IMG/VR virus record: IMGVR_UViG_3300050120_000115 | Coordinates: 1 to 64,000 of that record | DNA: 64,000 nt | From: a virus | Reading direction: 5' to 3' (one strand) | Shown here: piece by piece, positions 20,143 through 29,701 of the stretch | Layout: every line of letters starts with the position of its first letter | Numbering within the stretch: position 1 is the first letter of the stretch | The notes under the pieces: model-generated | Database searches by the model: none | Told to the model about the DNA's origin: nothing | The model's input: only the letters and a program-made list of their open reading frames with translations | Position numbers and translations under genes: made by a program

Positions 20143-20574
20143 GTGGTAACAAGAGATTACTACCAGTTGTTGGCCTACAGATTCTCTCATCAGGAAAAGA
20201 AACTAGCTGCTAAAGATGCCCGTGCAACCAAGTCTCGTGCTGAAGTAAAAACTGGTTACCATACTGTGGCGCAGAAAATTCGTGCTGCCGATGACCGTGC
20301 GATGCGTGATGATTATATCAACAGCGCTAAGGGTCACGTTCTGGGCGGCAAGTGGATGCATTACGATGCTAAGCGCAAGCCCACCTTTCATCATATGACT
20401 GGTAGGAACCGAAAGTTCATATCTGAAATTTCCCCTGGGAGATTCGATATGCGCACTTCTTGGGGCAAGGCTCGCCATTCTAGTGGGTTTCACAAGATCC
20501 TTAAGCCTCGTAAAAAGAAGCTTCTTCATTTGAAGGACTGGCGCAAGAGCGGCAACTTCATAATTCCTAAATAG
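20143..20574 (+). CDS. hypothetical very basic protein
   Basis: 143 residues rich in Lys, Arg and His (KARHSSGFHKILKPRKKKLLHLKDWRK). GTG 20143 start. No domain recognised. The charge suggests nucleic-acid or scaffold contact. Lies between portal and protease, a position often held by minor head proteins (inference). Confidence 0.6.
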   Translation: MVTRDYYQLLAYRFSHQEKKLAAKDARATKSRAEVKTGYHTVAQKIRAADDRAMRDDYINSAKGHVLGGKWMHYDAKRKPTFHHMTGRNRKFISEISPGRFDMRTSWGKARHSSGFHKILKPRKKKLLHLKDWRKSGNFIIPK

Positions 20575-20590
20575 TTCTCAAGGAGACCGC

Positions 20591-22330
20591 GTGACAAAAT
20601 CCGCGACCACAGCTGCCGTTGTAAAGGGCACCTTTCTCCGCCCCGGAGTTTCCAAAAATAAGCGTCTTTATACGACGGAAAATATCGGAAAAGCCGTGAC
20701 GCGAATGCAGGAGGCTATAAAAAGCCCCACTGGATTACCAATTACTATGGCCACTAGTCACGCTGCCGCCTATGGCGATGATGCGAATGCTACTGTTGGT
20801 CGTGTTACCAAGGTTCTGCAAAGAACTGATGGTTCAGCCTACTTCGAAGCCGACATCGCCAATACCACTAATGGTCGAGATGTGGCCGTTGGCACTGTAG
20901 GCAAGTTCGTGAAAGGCATCTCTATCCGTGGTGGGTGGATGAGCCAGCCTAAGTATGCCGAAGGCGATGATGGTGTAGTTACTGCTGATGACATGGCTGT
21001 TGTCGGTATTGACTTTACTTCTCGCCCCGGCGTAGAGGGCGCTCAAATTGAGAGCGCTAATTTTGTAGAATCGTATGACGGTGGAATGTCTGACATATTC
21101 TTTGAGTCAATTGACGAAGCAGAGATTACAGAACTCTTCAATGAAGAGACTCCGGAAGAAGAGAAGTCTCGTCTAATCAAGGAAGCCGTTAATGAGGCTG
21201 TAAGTTTAGTCCTGGAAAAGGACTCTGCTGAACCTTACGGCGATGTTAAATATGCTGATCCTGGCTATCAATCTGACAAAAAGAAGCGCTATCCAATCGA
21301 TACCGAGAAGCACGTTCGTGCTGCCTGGGCCTACATCAATGTTGCCTCTAATGCTTCTGCCTATACCTCCGCTCAGTTAAGTCGAGTTAAGTCTCGTATT
21401 AAGAGTGCGGCAAAGAAACTGGGGATTAACGTTACCGAAGAGTTTAACTCTATGGTATCTGACCTTCAGGGGATTCTAGAAGATTACGCATCAATGAGTA
21501 TTTACAATGGCGCTGGAAGCGTAAGTATCTCTGGTTCTACCGATGATGCTGGAAAGTTGGCTGCAGTAGCTATGCGCGTAGCCGCTTCTGCCATTATTGC
21601 CCTTAATGCACTTGACCCTGACGCCGATGGAGATATAGATCTCGCTGGTGGGGACTCAAGTGACAGTGATAGCGACGAGAGTTCCAACTCTCAATGCCTA
21701 CTTTGTGACGGTCCCTTAGCGGACGGAAACATGTATTGCCCCACTTGTGGAGCACCCGTACCAACGGCGGAGTCGATTGACGACGCCCTTATCCAGACCA
21801 ACAAGGAGGAAGCCATGACGGCTCCCATCGAAAAGACTGCCGAAGAGTTGGCTGCGGAGACTGCTGCCACTGAGTCAGTCGTAACTGCTGCCCCTGAGGC
21901 CCAAGACATCAACAAGATAGTTGCAGAAGCCGTAGCTGCTGCCCTAGCCGCCGACAAGGCTGCTCAGGCCGCTGCCGTTGCCGAAGCCGCAGAACAGGCT
22001 GCTGCCGCAGAGGCCGCTGCTGTCGCTGAAGCATCTAAGCCACAACTTCTTACTATCGAAGAGGCAACCGCTATGGCCGTTGCCGCCGCCAAGTCCGCTG
22101 TTACTGAGGCCCAGGCTATTGCCAAGGCTGAGTACGAAGCCGCTCCTACCCGCAAGGGTGTAGTTGGTTCCAACATCGGAGCTGTGCTAACCCGTGACGA
22201 CACGCTCGAAGAGTCTGAGCTAGCCAAGCTAGATGCTACCTCTTTCCGCCGTATCGCTGGTGCAGCATGGGCACTCCAGCCCAACTGGAACCGCAAGTTG
22301 GCTCAGGCCGACGCTGCTAACGGTTACTAG
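20591..22330 (+). CDS. capsid maturation protease fused to scaffold-like domain
   Basis: 579 residues from GTG 20591 (AAGGAG upstream). Residues 1-165 look like a phage prohead protease (GTFLRPGVSKNKRLYTTE, TSHAAAY with the likely His, VKGISIRGG with the likely Ser, VVGIDFTSRPGV). Residues 205-280 match DUF6582 (YADPGYQSDKKKRYPIDTE...AWAYIN). A zinc ribbon CLLCDG...YCPTCG follows at about 370, then a long Ala/Glu-rich coiled coil typical of scaffolds. It would shape and then process the prohead. Confidence 0.85.
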   Translation: MTKSATTAAVVKGTFLRPGVSKNKRLYTTENIGKAVTRMQEAIKSPTGLPITMATSHAAAYGDDANATVGRVTKVLQRTDGSAYFEADIANTTNGRDVAVGTVGKFVKGISIRGGWMSQPKYAEGDDGVVTADDMAVVGIDFTSRPGVEGAQIESANFVESYDGGMSDIFFESIDEAEITELFNEETPEEEKSRLIKEAVNEAVSLVLEKDSAEPYGDVKYADPGYQSDKKKRYPIDTEKHVRAAWAYINVASNASAYTSAQLSRVKSRIKSAAKKLGINVTEEFNSMVSDLQGILEDYASMSIYNGAGSVSISGSTDDAGKLAAVAMRVAASAIIALNALDPDADGDIDLAGGDSSDSDSDESSNSQCLLCDGPLADGNMYCPTCGAPVPTAESIDDALIQTNKEEAMTAPIEKTAEELAAETAATESVVTAAPEAQDINKIVAEAVAAALAADKAAQAAAVAEAAEQAAAAEAAAVAEASKPQLLTIEEATAMAVAAAKSAVTEAQAIAKAEYEAAPTRKGVVGSNIGAVLTRDDTLEESELAKLDATSFRRIAGAAWALQPNWNRKLAQADAANGY

Positions 22331-22374
22331 AAGTACTCGACTCTAACAATTTCTAACAACAAGGATAGCCTATA

Positions 22375-23889
22375 ATGACTACTGAACTACAAGAAGCCTT
22401 AACAGCTGCGGGCGCTGCCGCCCTCGTTGCTAAGCAAATTGACCCCGTATTGCTTGAATACCAGCGCCGTTACGCGCCGTTGGTTCGCGCACTACCTTCC
22501 GAGAAGTGGGACTCAACGGTCTACTACTTCAACAAGCGTACTGTTAACCCAGCCGGTGGATTCGTTACCGATGGTGGCGCTCGCCCAGTTACGACTTCTA
22601 CTTATGTCCAGGAGAACTTCCAGTTGAAGCAGCTCCAGGTTGTTGGTGCTGTCACTGGTTACGCCCAGGCAGTTACGTCTAAGTCGATTGGTGACATTCG
22701 TGCCTCAGAAATTGAGGGTGCGGCCACTGGTCTGTACTGGGACATCGAGACAGCTGTGCTTTGGGGTGCAGCTACGCCTACCGTTAATGGGGCTGCTCCG
22801 CAGTTCGACGGTCTAGACGTCATCTGTTCATCGTTCTCTTCTGCTTCAACCGGTGGCCCTAACCAGGGTGTCGGCGGCGGAGGAATCGACAACTACGGTG
22901 GTGCCTCAACTTGGGGTGCTCCAGTATTCAGCCCATGGGTTGATGGAATCGACCAGAACGTTATTGACGGTGGTGGAAGCTACCTGTCCTACGGTCTGAT
23001 GGACCTTTCTATCGACCTAGTTGAGCAGAACGCTGCGCAGCCTATCATGGGTGACCAGTGGATGTTCGTAGCTTCGCCTACGGCTATCTCTCGCTTGGCT
23101 CAGTTGTCGTTGATTAATCAGCGCTTCGTGAGCACTGTTGAGATCTCTCCAGGACTTATCTGTGACACCTACAAGGGTATTCCTCTTGTGAAGTCAACAT
23201 TCCTGTCAGCCCGTAGCAACGTTATGGGAACCGTCGTAGCAACCGCCAACGGTACTGGTACGCTTAATGCTCAGTACTTCTACCGCGTTGCTCCAGTCAT
23301 TGCCCGTTTTGGTGAAATTCAGGCTTCAGTCGAAGTAAATGCCACGCCTTCAACGGCTGGTGTATCCTTGACCTACACCTACCCAAGCGGCCCTGAGGGT
23401 TCTCAGCCTACGCACTTCAAGGTATACCGTGGCACAGCTACCGGTGCCGAGACGTTGCTGGGTTACGTTGACGGAACCTTCCTGGACTCCTCTTCGGTCC
23501 AATGGAACACGACGAAGATCTTTGACAACGGAACCACACTAGTTGCCTACAACGGCACCAACGTGCAGGCAACTCCGCCTTCAACCTACGTGTACACTAA
23601 CTCTGGCCTTAAGCCTTTGAGCGCCGGTACTGAGAACATCTACCTTATCTCGCGTGATGCGAACAACATTGTTCGTCCTTACGTTCGTGAGATGCGTACT
23701 ATCGATCTGTACCCAACCACTTCATCGCCTGACAGCTTGCCGTTCGCCTTCGTGACGGACTGCACCCTGGCTGTTCGTGCCACTAAGTGGATTGGCCGTA
23801 TCGCTAACGTCATTTGCGCCCTGGACAAGACTGCTGGAGCGGGCTACAACCCAACCCAAGCTTGGTCACCCAGCTACGTAACTGAATAG
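22375..23889 (+). CDS. major capsid protein
   Basis: 504 residues, long for the HK97 fold. The N-terminal half reads as a capsid protein (PVLLEYQRRYAPLVRALPSEKW, FQLKQLQVVGAVTGYAQ, DIETAVLWG). Residues about 290-395 (ANGTGTLNAQYFYRVAPVIARFGE ... YRGTATGAETLLGYVDGT) look like an inserted fibronectin-III or Ig-like domain, probably exposed on the surface. It follows the protease and is followed by a strong hairpin. Confidence 0.88.
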   Translation: MTTELQEALTAAGAAALVAKQIDPVLLEYQRRYAPLVRALPSEKWDSTVYYFNKRTVNPAGGFVTDGGARPVTTSTYVQENFQLKQLQVVGAVTGYAQAVTSKSIGDIRASEIEGAATGLYWDIETAVLWGAATPTVNGAAPQFDGLDVICSSFSSASTGGPNQGVGGGGIDNYGGASTWGAPVFSPWVDGIDQNVIDGGGSYLSYGLMDLSIDLVEQNAAQPIMGDQWMFVASPTAISRLAQLSLINQRFVSTVEISPGLICDTYKGIPLVKSTFLSARSNVMGTVVATANGTGTLNAQYFYRVAPVIARFGEIQASVEVNATPSTAGVSLTYTYPSGPEGSQPTHFKVYRGTATGAETLLGYVDGTFLDSSSVQWNTTKIFDNGTTLVAYNGTNVQATPPSTYVYTNSGLKPLSAGTENIYLISRDANNIVRPYVREMRTIDLYPTTSSPDSLPFAFVTDCTLAVRATKWIGRIANVICALDKTAGAGYNPTQAWSPSYVTE

Positions 23890-23905
23890 TCGGTAGTTAC
23901 TTTCT

Positions 23906-23950
23906 AAAGCTGGCGGGGAGTGCCCATTCCTCCACCTCCCCGCCAGCTTT
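23906..23950 (+). terminator. strong hairpin after capsid gene
   Basis: 15-bp perfect stem AAAGCTGGCGGGGAG (23906-23920) with its complement (23936-23950). Only GGTTTATT follows, so it may attenuate transcription or protect the 3' end of the highly needed capsid mRNA. Confidence 0.75.
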
Positions 23951-23975
23951 GGTTTATTGAACGAAAGAGGAATAT

Positions 23976-24284
23976 ATGGGAAAGACAGTATTACTTGCCA
24001 AAACGGAACCAGGATCTGCTCCTGGAGTTAATTGGGAAGTAGGAGGCGAGGACGGCGCTCAAGAAGTTGAGACTCGTTACGCTGATCACCTACTGGGCAT
24101 TACCGGCAACGACTTTTTTGTCGTGCAGCCAAAAGAAAAGAAGGCTGAAAAGCCCGCAAAAACCGAAGAGCCGGTAAAGCCAGAATCAAAGGTGGCTAAG
24201 AAAAAGCCGGAGCCAGCAACTGACGACGATCTCACTGAGGCCCTTAAGGTTGCTAACAGCAATACGCAACAGTCAAAGGAATAA
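23976..24284 (+). CDS. hypothetical small head protein
   Basis: 102 residues. A folded N-terminus (MGKTVLLAKTEPGSAPGVNWEVG) precedes a Lys/Glu/Pro-rich tail. The build resembles 26541-26795 (short beta domain plus charged tail). Possible capsid cement or linker; no family recognised. Confidence 0.55.
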   Translation: MGKTVLLAKTEPGSAPGVNWEVGGEDGAQEVETRYADHLLGITGNDFFVVQPKEKKAEKPAKTEEPVKPESKVAKKKPEPATDDDLTEALKVANSNTQQSKE

Positions 24285-24291
24285 GTAAACT

Positions 24292-24960
24292 ATGGCCACA
24301 GTTCAACCGACACTGGCCACTGTTGAACAACTCCAGATTCGTTACCCGGAGATTGTACGGAATATTGATTCACAAGTTCTTCAGGAAACCCTGGAAGAAG
24401 CCACTCGTCACATTGAGACTCGTGTGGGCCGTCGTCTAGCTCCATTCGTTGGACATGTTTATCAAGATCGTTTATTTGGAATTGACCCATCCGAGTTTGG
24501 TGTTGACTCCAATACACCATTGTCTTTCGCGGGATCAATCGGTATGAGTCAGGCGCAAGCCTATAACTCAGACAATCTTGTACGTCACTGCTGGATAGAT
24601 CAGTTCGCTCCTCTTTATCCAGAGTTGTGGACATATAACATTCAATCGATGCAGATTTACAGATCGTTTGGTGACACCCAGCCAATCTACTTCCAAAACG
24701 GTGGAGTCCTAGGACCCGATAGCACTGATGGGCACTTATGGTTCCGCTTGGGAACTTTCATTCCAGAAGGAACGAGAATCCAGATCATTTATGACGGTGG
24801 ATATACTTTAGGAATTCCTACAGACTTACGCCGTGCCTGTATATTGCAAGCCATCAAGTTTATCATCCTCGACTTAGAGCCGCAGCTTCGTAAAGAGATG
24901 GATCTTAATGAACTTGATGCTCAGATTAGCCTTATTTTAGGCGGCTGGGTAAGGGGCTAG
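24292..24960 (+). CDS. head-tail connector (adaptor) protein
   Basis: 222 residues. The N-terminal helical part (ATVEQLQIRYPEIVRN...LEEATRHIETRVGRRL) and C-terminal helix (DLRRACILQAIKFIILDLEPQLRKEM) are the pattern of gp6/gp15-like adaptors that sit under the portal. A beta-rich insert lies between. Gene order (capsid, then connector) agrees. Confidence 0.75.
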   Translation: MATVQPTLATVEQLQIRYPEIVRNIDSQVLQETLEEATRHIETRVGRRLAPFVGHVYQDRLFGIDPSEFGVDSNTPLSFAGSIGMSQAQAYNSDNLVRHCWIDQFAPLYPELWTYNIQSMQIYRSFGDTQPIYFQNGGVLGPDSTDGHLWFRLGTFIPEGTRIQIIYDGGYTLGIPTDLRRACILQAIKFIILDLEPQLRKEMDLNELDAQISLILGGWVRG

Positions 24961-24961
24961 A

Positions 24962-25858
24962 ATGGCTCGCGCCACTGGCGGGGTTTATGTTGATGGTAAC
25001 GCCATCCAAAATCTCAGTGTAAAACTTGGATTAGTTCGTGAACGGCTTCTAGAGCCAGGTCCGGCACTTAGCCAGATTGCTATTCTATTTGAGACAATGG
25101 AAGCTGCAGTGTTTGCTGGTCATGGGTCGGCTCCAGAGTTCGGCGTATCAGCCGTATGGGCTCCATGGAGCGATGCAACAATAAGGCGTCATCAATACCC
25201 TGATGCTAGTGGTGGTGTTGGTATAGATGTGTTGGTTGGCTTCGGCTACCTACGCGCTTCCGCTATCAATCCCAAATATGGATCTATTGATTTTTTCGCT
25301 AAAGAGATTACTCTTGAGATTAACCCTAAGAATGCTGGGTACAATCGACCTAAGGGTAATGCTAACTACGCAGCAATCAATAATCAAACTCGCAAGTTCG
25401 TACAGATAAGTCCAACGTTTCGCCTGATGGCAAATGAAATAGCTAAGCGCTGGGTGAAGGAACCATTTAATAAAAGTGATGCAGCGGGTTTCAGGGCTAA
25501 AGGTCCAACCGCTCCAGCAATTCGTGACGAGCGCGGACGATTCGTTTCTAAAGATCATGTTCATAGTCGTAAATTCTCTGAAGTAAGCACCGAAGGCAAA
25601 GCCAAAGATTACGCTAACTTCGAGAATCGAAAGATTCGTGGAATGAATTTGGATCATCGTACCACCGAATCTAAAAGACTTCAACAGGAGTATAAGGATG
25701 TCGTGTCGGGGGCGAAGGGAAATTTCGCAAACGCTAGGGCTTATGATGCAGCCGCTAAGCGTGTAGGTCGTTTTCATGTCTCTAACTTTGATGGTATGTC
25801 TACCTCTGGCCTAAAACAGTCTTACTTTTATAAGGCCAACAATCCAGGATTGGGTTAA
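24962..25858 (+). CDS. putative neck/tail-completion protein
   Basis: 298 residues. The N-terminal half (GNAIQNLSVKLGLVRERLLEPGPALSQIAILFETM) resembles the start of HK97 gp10-like or Mu gpG-like neck proteins. The C-terminal half is basic and coiled. The position between connector and terminator-like gene supports a neck role. Confidence 0.6.
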   Translation: MARATGGVYVDGNAIQNLSVKLGLVRERLLEPGPALSQIAILFETMEAAVFAGHGSAPEFGVSAVWAPWSDATIRRHQYPDASGGVGIDVLVGFGYLRASAINPKYGSIDFFAKEITLEINPKNAGYNRPKGNANYAAINNQTRKFVQISPTFRLMANEIAKRWVKEPFNKSDAAGFRAKGPTAPAIRDERGRFVSKDHVHSRKFSEVSTEGKAKDYANFENRKIRGMNLDHRTTESKRLQQEYKDVVSGAKGNFANARAYDAAAKRVGRFHVSNFDGMSTSGLKQSYFYKANNPGLG

Positions 25859-25860
25859 TT

Positions 25861-26541
25861 GTGAGCACTACTCCCGTTACCCCCTGGTGGAAAAATTGGA
25901 ACCTAGAGTACACCGACAATCAGTTCGGCCCCTTTTTTGGTGGTGGTTCGGTGCAGGAAGCATTCTACCAGACTCTAGAATTATGGTTTCCTACATATAT
26001 CGCTGAAATGAATCGTAAACTCGGTGGAGAAATTCTAACCGATGTTCCTCAATTTCGTACCGAACCAGACTATCGCTCACTAAGCAGTAGTCAGCAGTGC
26101 CAAATTCTAGTAAACGTTCCTCACACTGTTGGAACTCCTGAAAATTTTCAGGCCGGAGTCAGGGCGCAATGGCGAGTCAACGTCATGGTCTTCGTTTACG
26201 GTTCTAAAGACTGGCAAGAAACTCAAGCACTCACATACGCCTACGCCACTACTTTGCGTTCGCTCATTTTGCAGCAACGTGGACTAGGGGGTATCGCTCA
26301 AACCACTACGTGGGAGGGTGAGGAGTACTTAGAGGGCGAACACAGCTCTACTCGAACCACTGGAATTGCTCACGTTACTTTCGTTGTTACGATTGGAAAC
26401 GTCAACAAACCTTTCGGTGGACTTCCTGCGTCACAATTTGCACCAGTAGGTGCCAACACGGGTCCGACACTTCAGCCCGTACCAGATCAACCCGACGTGG
26501 AAACTTACGATATTACTATAACAGAAGAGGCAATAGACTAA
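25861..26541 (+). CDS. putative tail terminator
   Basis: 226 residues from GTG 25861. The centre (QCQILVNVPHTVGTPENFQAGVRAQWRVNVMVFVYGSK...ALTYAYATTLRSLIL) alternates strands and a helix as in tail terminator/completion proteins that cap the tube. Overlaps the next gene at its last base. Assignment by position and fold pattern. Confidence 0.55.
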   Translation: MSTTPVTPWWKNWNLEYTDNQFGPFFGGGSVQEAFYQTLELWFPTYIAEMNRKLGGEILTDVPQFRTEPDYRSLSSSQQCQILVNVPHTVGTPENFQAGVRAQWRVNVMVFVYGSKDWQETQALTYAYATTLRSLILQQRGLGGIAQTTTWEGEEYLEGEHSSTRTTGIAHVTFVVTIGNVNKPFGGLPASQFAPVGANTGPTLQPVPDQPDVETYDITITEEAID

Positions 26542-26795
26542 TGGCAAATATTGACATACGAGTCTCTGCGTCACATACAATTTTCGGTAATGAGGGACAA
26601 CCTTTGAGCCCAGGTTTTGAGTACACCGTAAAAGATACTCCCCTCATTCAGAATTATGCTTCAGAGGGAATCGTCTCTATCGCCCGCGCCGAAAAGGCAG
26701 AGGACGAAAAGACCGAGAAGAAGCCACTTACTAAAACTCTAACGGACCAGGCAACTGTTCCTACAAAGACCTCCGAGGAGAACTCTAATGGCTAA
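26541..26795 (+). CDS. hypothetical small protein before sheath
   Basis: 84 residues. A short beta-type N-terminus (MANIDIRVSASHTIFGNEGQPLSPG) and a Lys/Thr/Glu tail. Its end overlaps the sheath start by 8 bases. Similar architecture to 23976-24284. Role unknown. Confidence 0.55.
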   Translation: MANIDIRVSASHTIFGNEGQPLSPGFEYTVKDTPLIQNYASEGIVSIARAEKAEDEKTEKKPLTKTLTDQATVPTKTSEENSNG

Positions 26796-28338
26796 CCAAG
26801 CCCCAGGCGTTACTATCAATGTCACCGCTAACGCTACGACTCCTGCCAACCCAACTTCAACCTCTAACTGGTTCGTAGCTGGTATGGCTGCTGGACCAGC
26901 TGGTATTGCAGTTCCTATCAAGTCAATGAATGACTTCAATACCTACTTCGGCCAGATTGTTTCTGGTGGAGTTACTGGACGCTACATTCTTAACGCTAAC
27001 GTTAGCTCTACCCTTCTTTACGACTCCCTTGACGTGTTCTTCCGCGAGGGTGGTTCTGCTGCGTGGGTTTCTCGTGTTGCCTCTGTTTCTAGCGGTGTGG
27101 TTGCTACTTCGACCACTACTGGCGGACTATTTTTGCTGACCGCCGCTGGTAGCGGAACGTGGGCTAACTCATCAAATGCTGGTGCTAATGGACTAATCCT
27201 AACCATTACTGGTTCTACCGTTAACGCTACTACTGTGTACGCAACGTCGCTGGCTTACAATGGAAACGTTCTAGCAACAGCAACCAGCCTAGGAACCAAC
27301 ACAGACATCGTTAACTGGGTGAACTCACTTCCTCCCTACATTTCAATGTGCGTGGCATCAACTCAGTCGGGCACCACCGTGCTGCCTGCCTCCGGTTCTT
27401 CGGTTTCCGTCTACATGACAGGTGGAACCGACGTAGCAGTTGCTGATGCTGACACACCTGCTGCCATCGCAGTCTTCACAGACATTCTCGGCCCTGGTCA
27501 AATTTCTTACCCAGGAAATACATCAACCACTACAGCTGGCTACCTGGTAAATCACGCCTTGGCATTCAACCGTGTGGCACTACTGGACGCTCAAAACACT
27601 GCCACTGCTGCGACCATCGTAACTCAGGCTAACACCGTTCAATCAGCCGCTACGGACCCTTCATATGCAGCTATGTTCGCTCCATGGTTAATTGTTCCGG
27701 GAATCGTTAATTCTAACCCTGCTGTTCCTACGAGCACGGTATTTAACCGTACCGTCCCTCCTGTTGCCCTGGCGGCTGCTTTAATGGCGAAAAACGATGC
27801 TTCAAATGACTGCAACGTATCCGCTGCTGGTACCACCAATGGCGCATCTACATACGCTACTGGTGTATCTCAGACCTATATTACTTCTGACCGTGCGCTT
27901 CTAAACGCATCTGGAGTTAGTGTAATCAAATTAGTTCCGAACATCAATGTTATCGCCCTTTACGGATACCGTAGCCTTTCATTCGCTCCTTCGTTCGTTC
28001 CTCTTAACAATGTTCGTTTCCGTATGCAAATCATTCGTGACCTTGATGTCATTGGCGAGTCATTCGTATTCCAGGAGATTGACGGTAAGGGCCAATTGTT
28101 CGCAGCATTTAATGGTGCTATCGCTGGACAGATGAATGCTTACTGGGGTCGTGGATCTCTTTACGGGCTTACTGCTGACGAGGCATTCTTTGTTAACACG
28201 GGTACTTCTGTTAATACTCCTACTACCATCACGGCTGGTCAAATTATTGCCAACGTTGGTGCGAAGTTCTCCCCACAGGCCGAATTCGTTATTATCAACG
28301 TTACCAAATACTTGGTAAGTTCCAACCTTCCGGCCTAA
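26788..28338 (+). CDS. contractile tail sheath protein
   Basis: 516 residues. Typical sheath features: PGVTINV near the start, SNWFVAGMAAGPAGIAVPIKSMNDFNTYFG, a central variable beta region, ILGPGQISYPGN, and a conserved C-terminus (FRMQIIRDLDVIGESFVFQEIDGKGQLFAAFNGAIAG...VIINVTKYL). It polymerises around the tube and contracts on infection. This gene defines the phage as a myovirus. Confidence 0.93.
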   Translation: MANQAPGVTINVTANATTPANPTSTSNWFVAGMAAGPAGIAVPIKSMNDFNTYFGQIVSGGVTGRYILNANVSSTLLYDSLDVFFREGGSAAWVSRVASVSSGVVATSTTTGGLFLLTAAGSGTWANSSNAGANGLILTITGSTVNATTVYATSLAYNGNVLATATSLGTNTDIVNWVNSLPPYISMCVASTQSGTTVLPASGSSVSVYMTGGTDVAVADADTPAAIAVFTDILGPGQISYPGNTSTTTAGYLVNHALAFNRVALLDAQNTATAATIVTQANTVQSAATDPSYAAMFAPWLIVPGIVNSNPAVPTSTVFNRTVPPVALAAALMAKNDASNDCNVSAAGTTNGASTYATGVSQTYITSDRALLNASGVSVIKLVPNINVIALYGYRSLSFAPSFVPLNNVRFRMQIIRDLDVIGESFVFQEIDGKGQLFAAFNGAIAGQMNAYWGRGSLYGLTADEAFFVNTGTSVNTPTTITAGQIIANVGAKFSPQAEFVIINVTKYLVSSNLPA

Positions 28339-28376
28339 CCAGCCCTAAACCCTTTCTAATTTCATAGGAGAAATAA

Positions 28377-28838
28377 ATGGCTGATCCTCTATTCAGTGCC
28401 TACGGTTCCGAACAACAGTGGCTTCCAAAACTTACTGTTATATCGCCTTTCAAAACGGGTGCCCTAGCCGGACTGGTTATAAACATCACTTTTGATAAGT
28501 TCTCTGGTGGAGACGTAACCGCAAATCCGCCTAAGTATCGCCCCGCAGGAATGGGTGACGAAATTTCGTACACGGCACTTCCAACTTACTCTGATGCCAT
28601 GCTTACTAAAGCTTTTGAGCAGGCGGACCTTTTGACACAATCACAATTGCGTCGTTTGGCTGGTCGTGCCCAGGCTACCGTCACCTTGGTTCCCCTGGAT
28701 GACACTGGTCTCGCATGGGGAAATAACCGTGTGTACAGCGGTCGTCTTGCTTCTGTCAAGGATGGAAACACTGACTCGACTTCAAGTGCTGTACGTAGCT
28801 GGGATGTAACTGTATCAGTGGACACCATTAGCGGTTAA
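28377..28838 (+). CDS. tail tube protein
   Basis: 153 residues, directly after the sheath, beta-rich (LTVISPFKTGALAGLVINITFDKFSGGDVT ... WDVTVSVDTISG). Size and position are those of myovirus tube proteins. Strong AGGAG site before ATG. Confidence 0.85.
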   Translation: MADPLFSAYGSEQQWLPKLTVISPFKTGALAGLVINITFDKFSGGDVTANPPKYRPAGMGDEISYTALPTYSDAMLTKAFEQADLLTQSQLRRLAGRAQATVTLVPLDDTGLAWGNNRVYSGRLASVKDGNTDSTSSAVRSWDVTVSVDTISG

Positions 28839-28860
28839 CCACTAAAGTCATTGGAGGAAT

Positions 28861-29442
28861 ATGACTGAATTTGTAATTGAGAAGCCGGAAGGCGACGCCC
28901 CTGAAGAATTGCAAGAAGATTTGGGTGATTTTGGAGGTTTGTACAAGACTCCAGAGGTCGAGGCATCAAAGCCAGCGACACCTATTTTTTCTTTAAAGAG
29001 TCGCCGTGCTGAAATCCTAAAGAAACTTCACATCGATCTTCGAGTACCTCGTTATGAGGAGCCCGAAGTATGGGTACGTTTCTCTCCTGTGGACACCACG
29101 TTGATGAACGCATCGGTAACCAAGCACTCAAAGACCAAGGAAAAAGACTGGGGACTAAAGGCCAATGCCGAAGTTCTTATCAACTCTTGTGTGGGTATCT
29201 ACGCCGTTTTCCCAGAAAATCCTGATGAGAAGTTCTCACTACGCGAGGACGAGCCCAATGGTGAGTGGACCAAGTTCGATATGGCCCTAGCTAAGGCATT
29301 GGACATCATCCCAGATGAGCACGCTCCCGCCATTTCTGTTGTCCGCAAGTTCTACTTTGCTGATGGTGACCTAGTTGATACTACGGAACGCCTTCTGCGA
29401 TGGAGCAATGTTTCCAATAACGAGGCTGACACAGTTTTTTAG
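28861..29442 (+). CDS. tail assembly chaperone, upstream frame
   Basis: 193 residues, acidic, MTEFVIEKPEGDAPEE, with SLKSRRAEILKKLHIDLRVPRYE and VWVRFSPVDTTLMNAS. Position between tube and tape measure is that of gpG-type chaperones. It ends at TAG right after a run of six T (29435-29440). The next ORF, 29442-29666, is open in the -1 frame without a start codon, so a frameshift product is expected. Confidence 0.8.
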   Translation: MTEFVIEKPEGDAPEELQEDLGDFGGLYKTPEVEASKPATPIFSLKSRRAEILKKLHIDLRVPRYEEPEVWVRFSPVDTTLMNASVTKHSKTKEKDWGLKANAEVLINSCVGIYAVFPENPDEKFSLREDEPNGEWTKFDMALAKALDIIPDEHAPAISVVRKFYFADGDLVDTTERLLRWSNVSNNEADTVF

Positions 29443-29666
29443 AAGCCCTGAAGGAAGATCCATTTATTGAGCAGGGTGCTTATGCACTAATGCACGGAAT
29501 GGACCCACTGGAGCTTCTGGGACAGGGCAGAGATGAGCACCTCATTAGCTTGGCAATTCTCAACAAGACCATAGAGGTAAGTAGTAAGCAAAAATTCGAG
29601 GAGTACAAAATTCTCTCGCAACTTACTAGTTACGAACTGGCAAAAATTCTAAGCAAAATACTCTAA
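29442..29666 (+). CDS. tail assembly chaperone, -1 frameshift extension
   Basis: About 74 codons (EALKEDPFIEQGAYALMHGMD ... LAKILSKIL) open from the end of the upstream chaperone frame to TAA. No usable start codon before an ATG at 29490 that lacks a ribosome site. The GTTTTTTAG junction would allow -1 slippage of tRNA-Phe before the stop. A fused GT-type chaperone is the normal product in tailed phages. Confidence 0.65.
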   Translation, partial: EALKEDPFIEQGAYALMHGMDPLELLGQGRDEHLISLAILNKTIEVSSKQKFEEYKILSQLTSYELAKILSKIL

Positions 29667-29701
29667 CCAAACTCCGTCTTCATATTTTTAGGCGGCACGA
29701 G

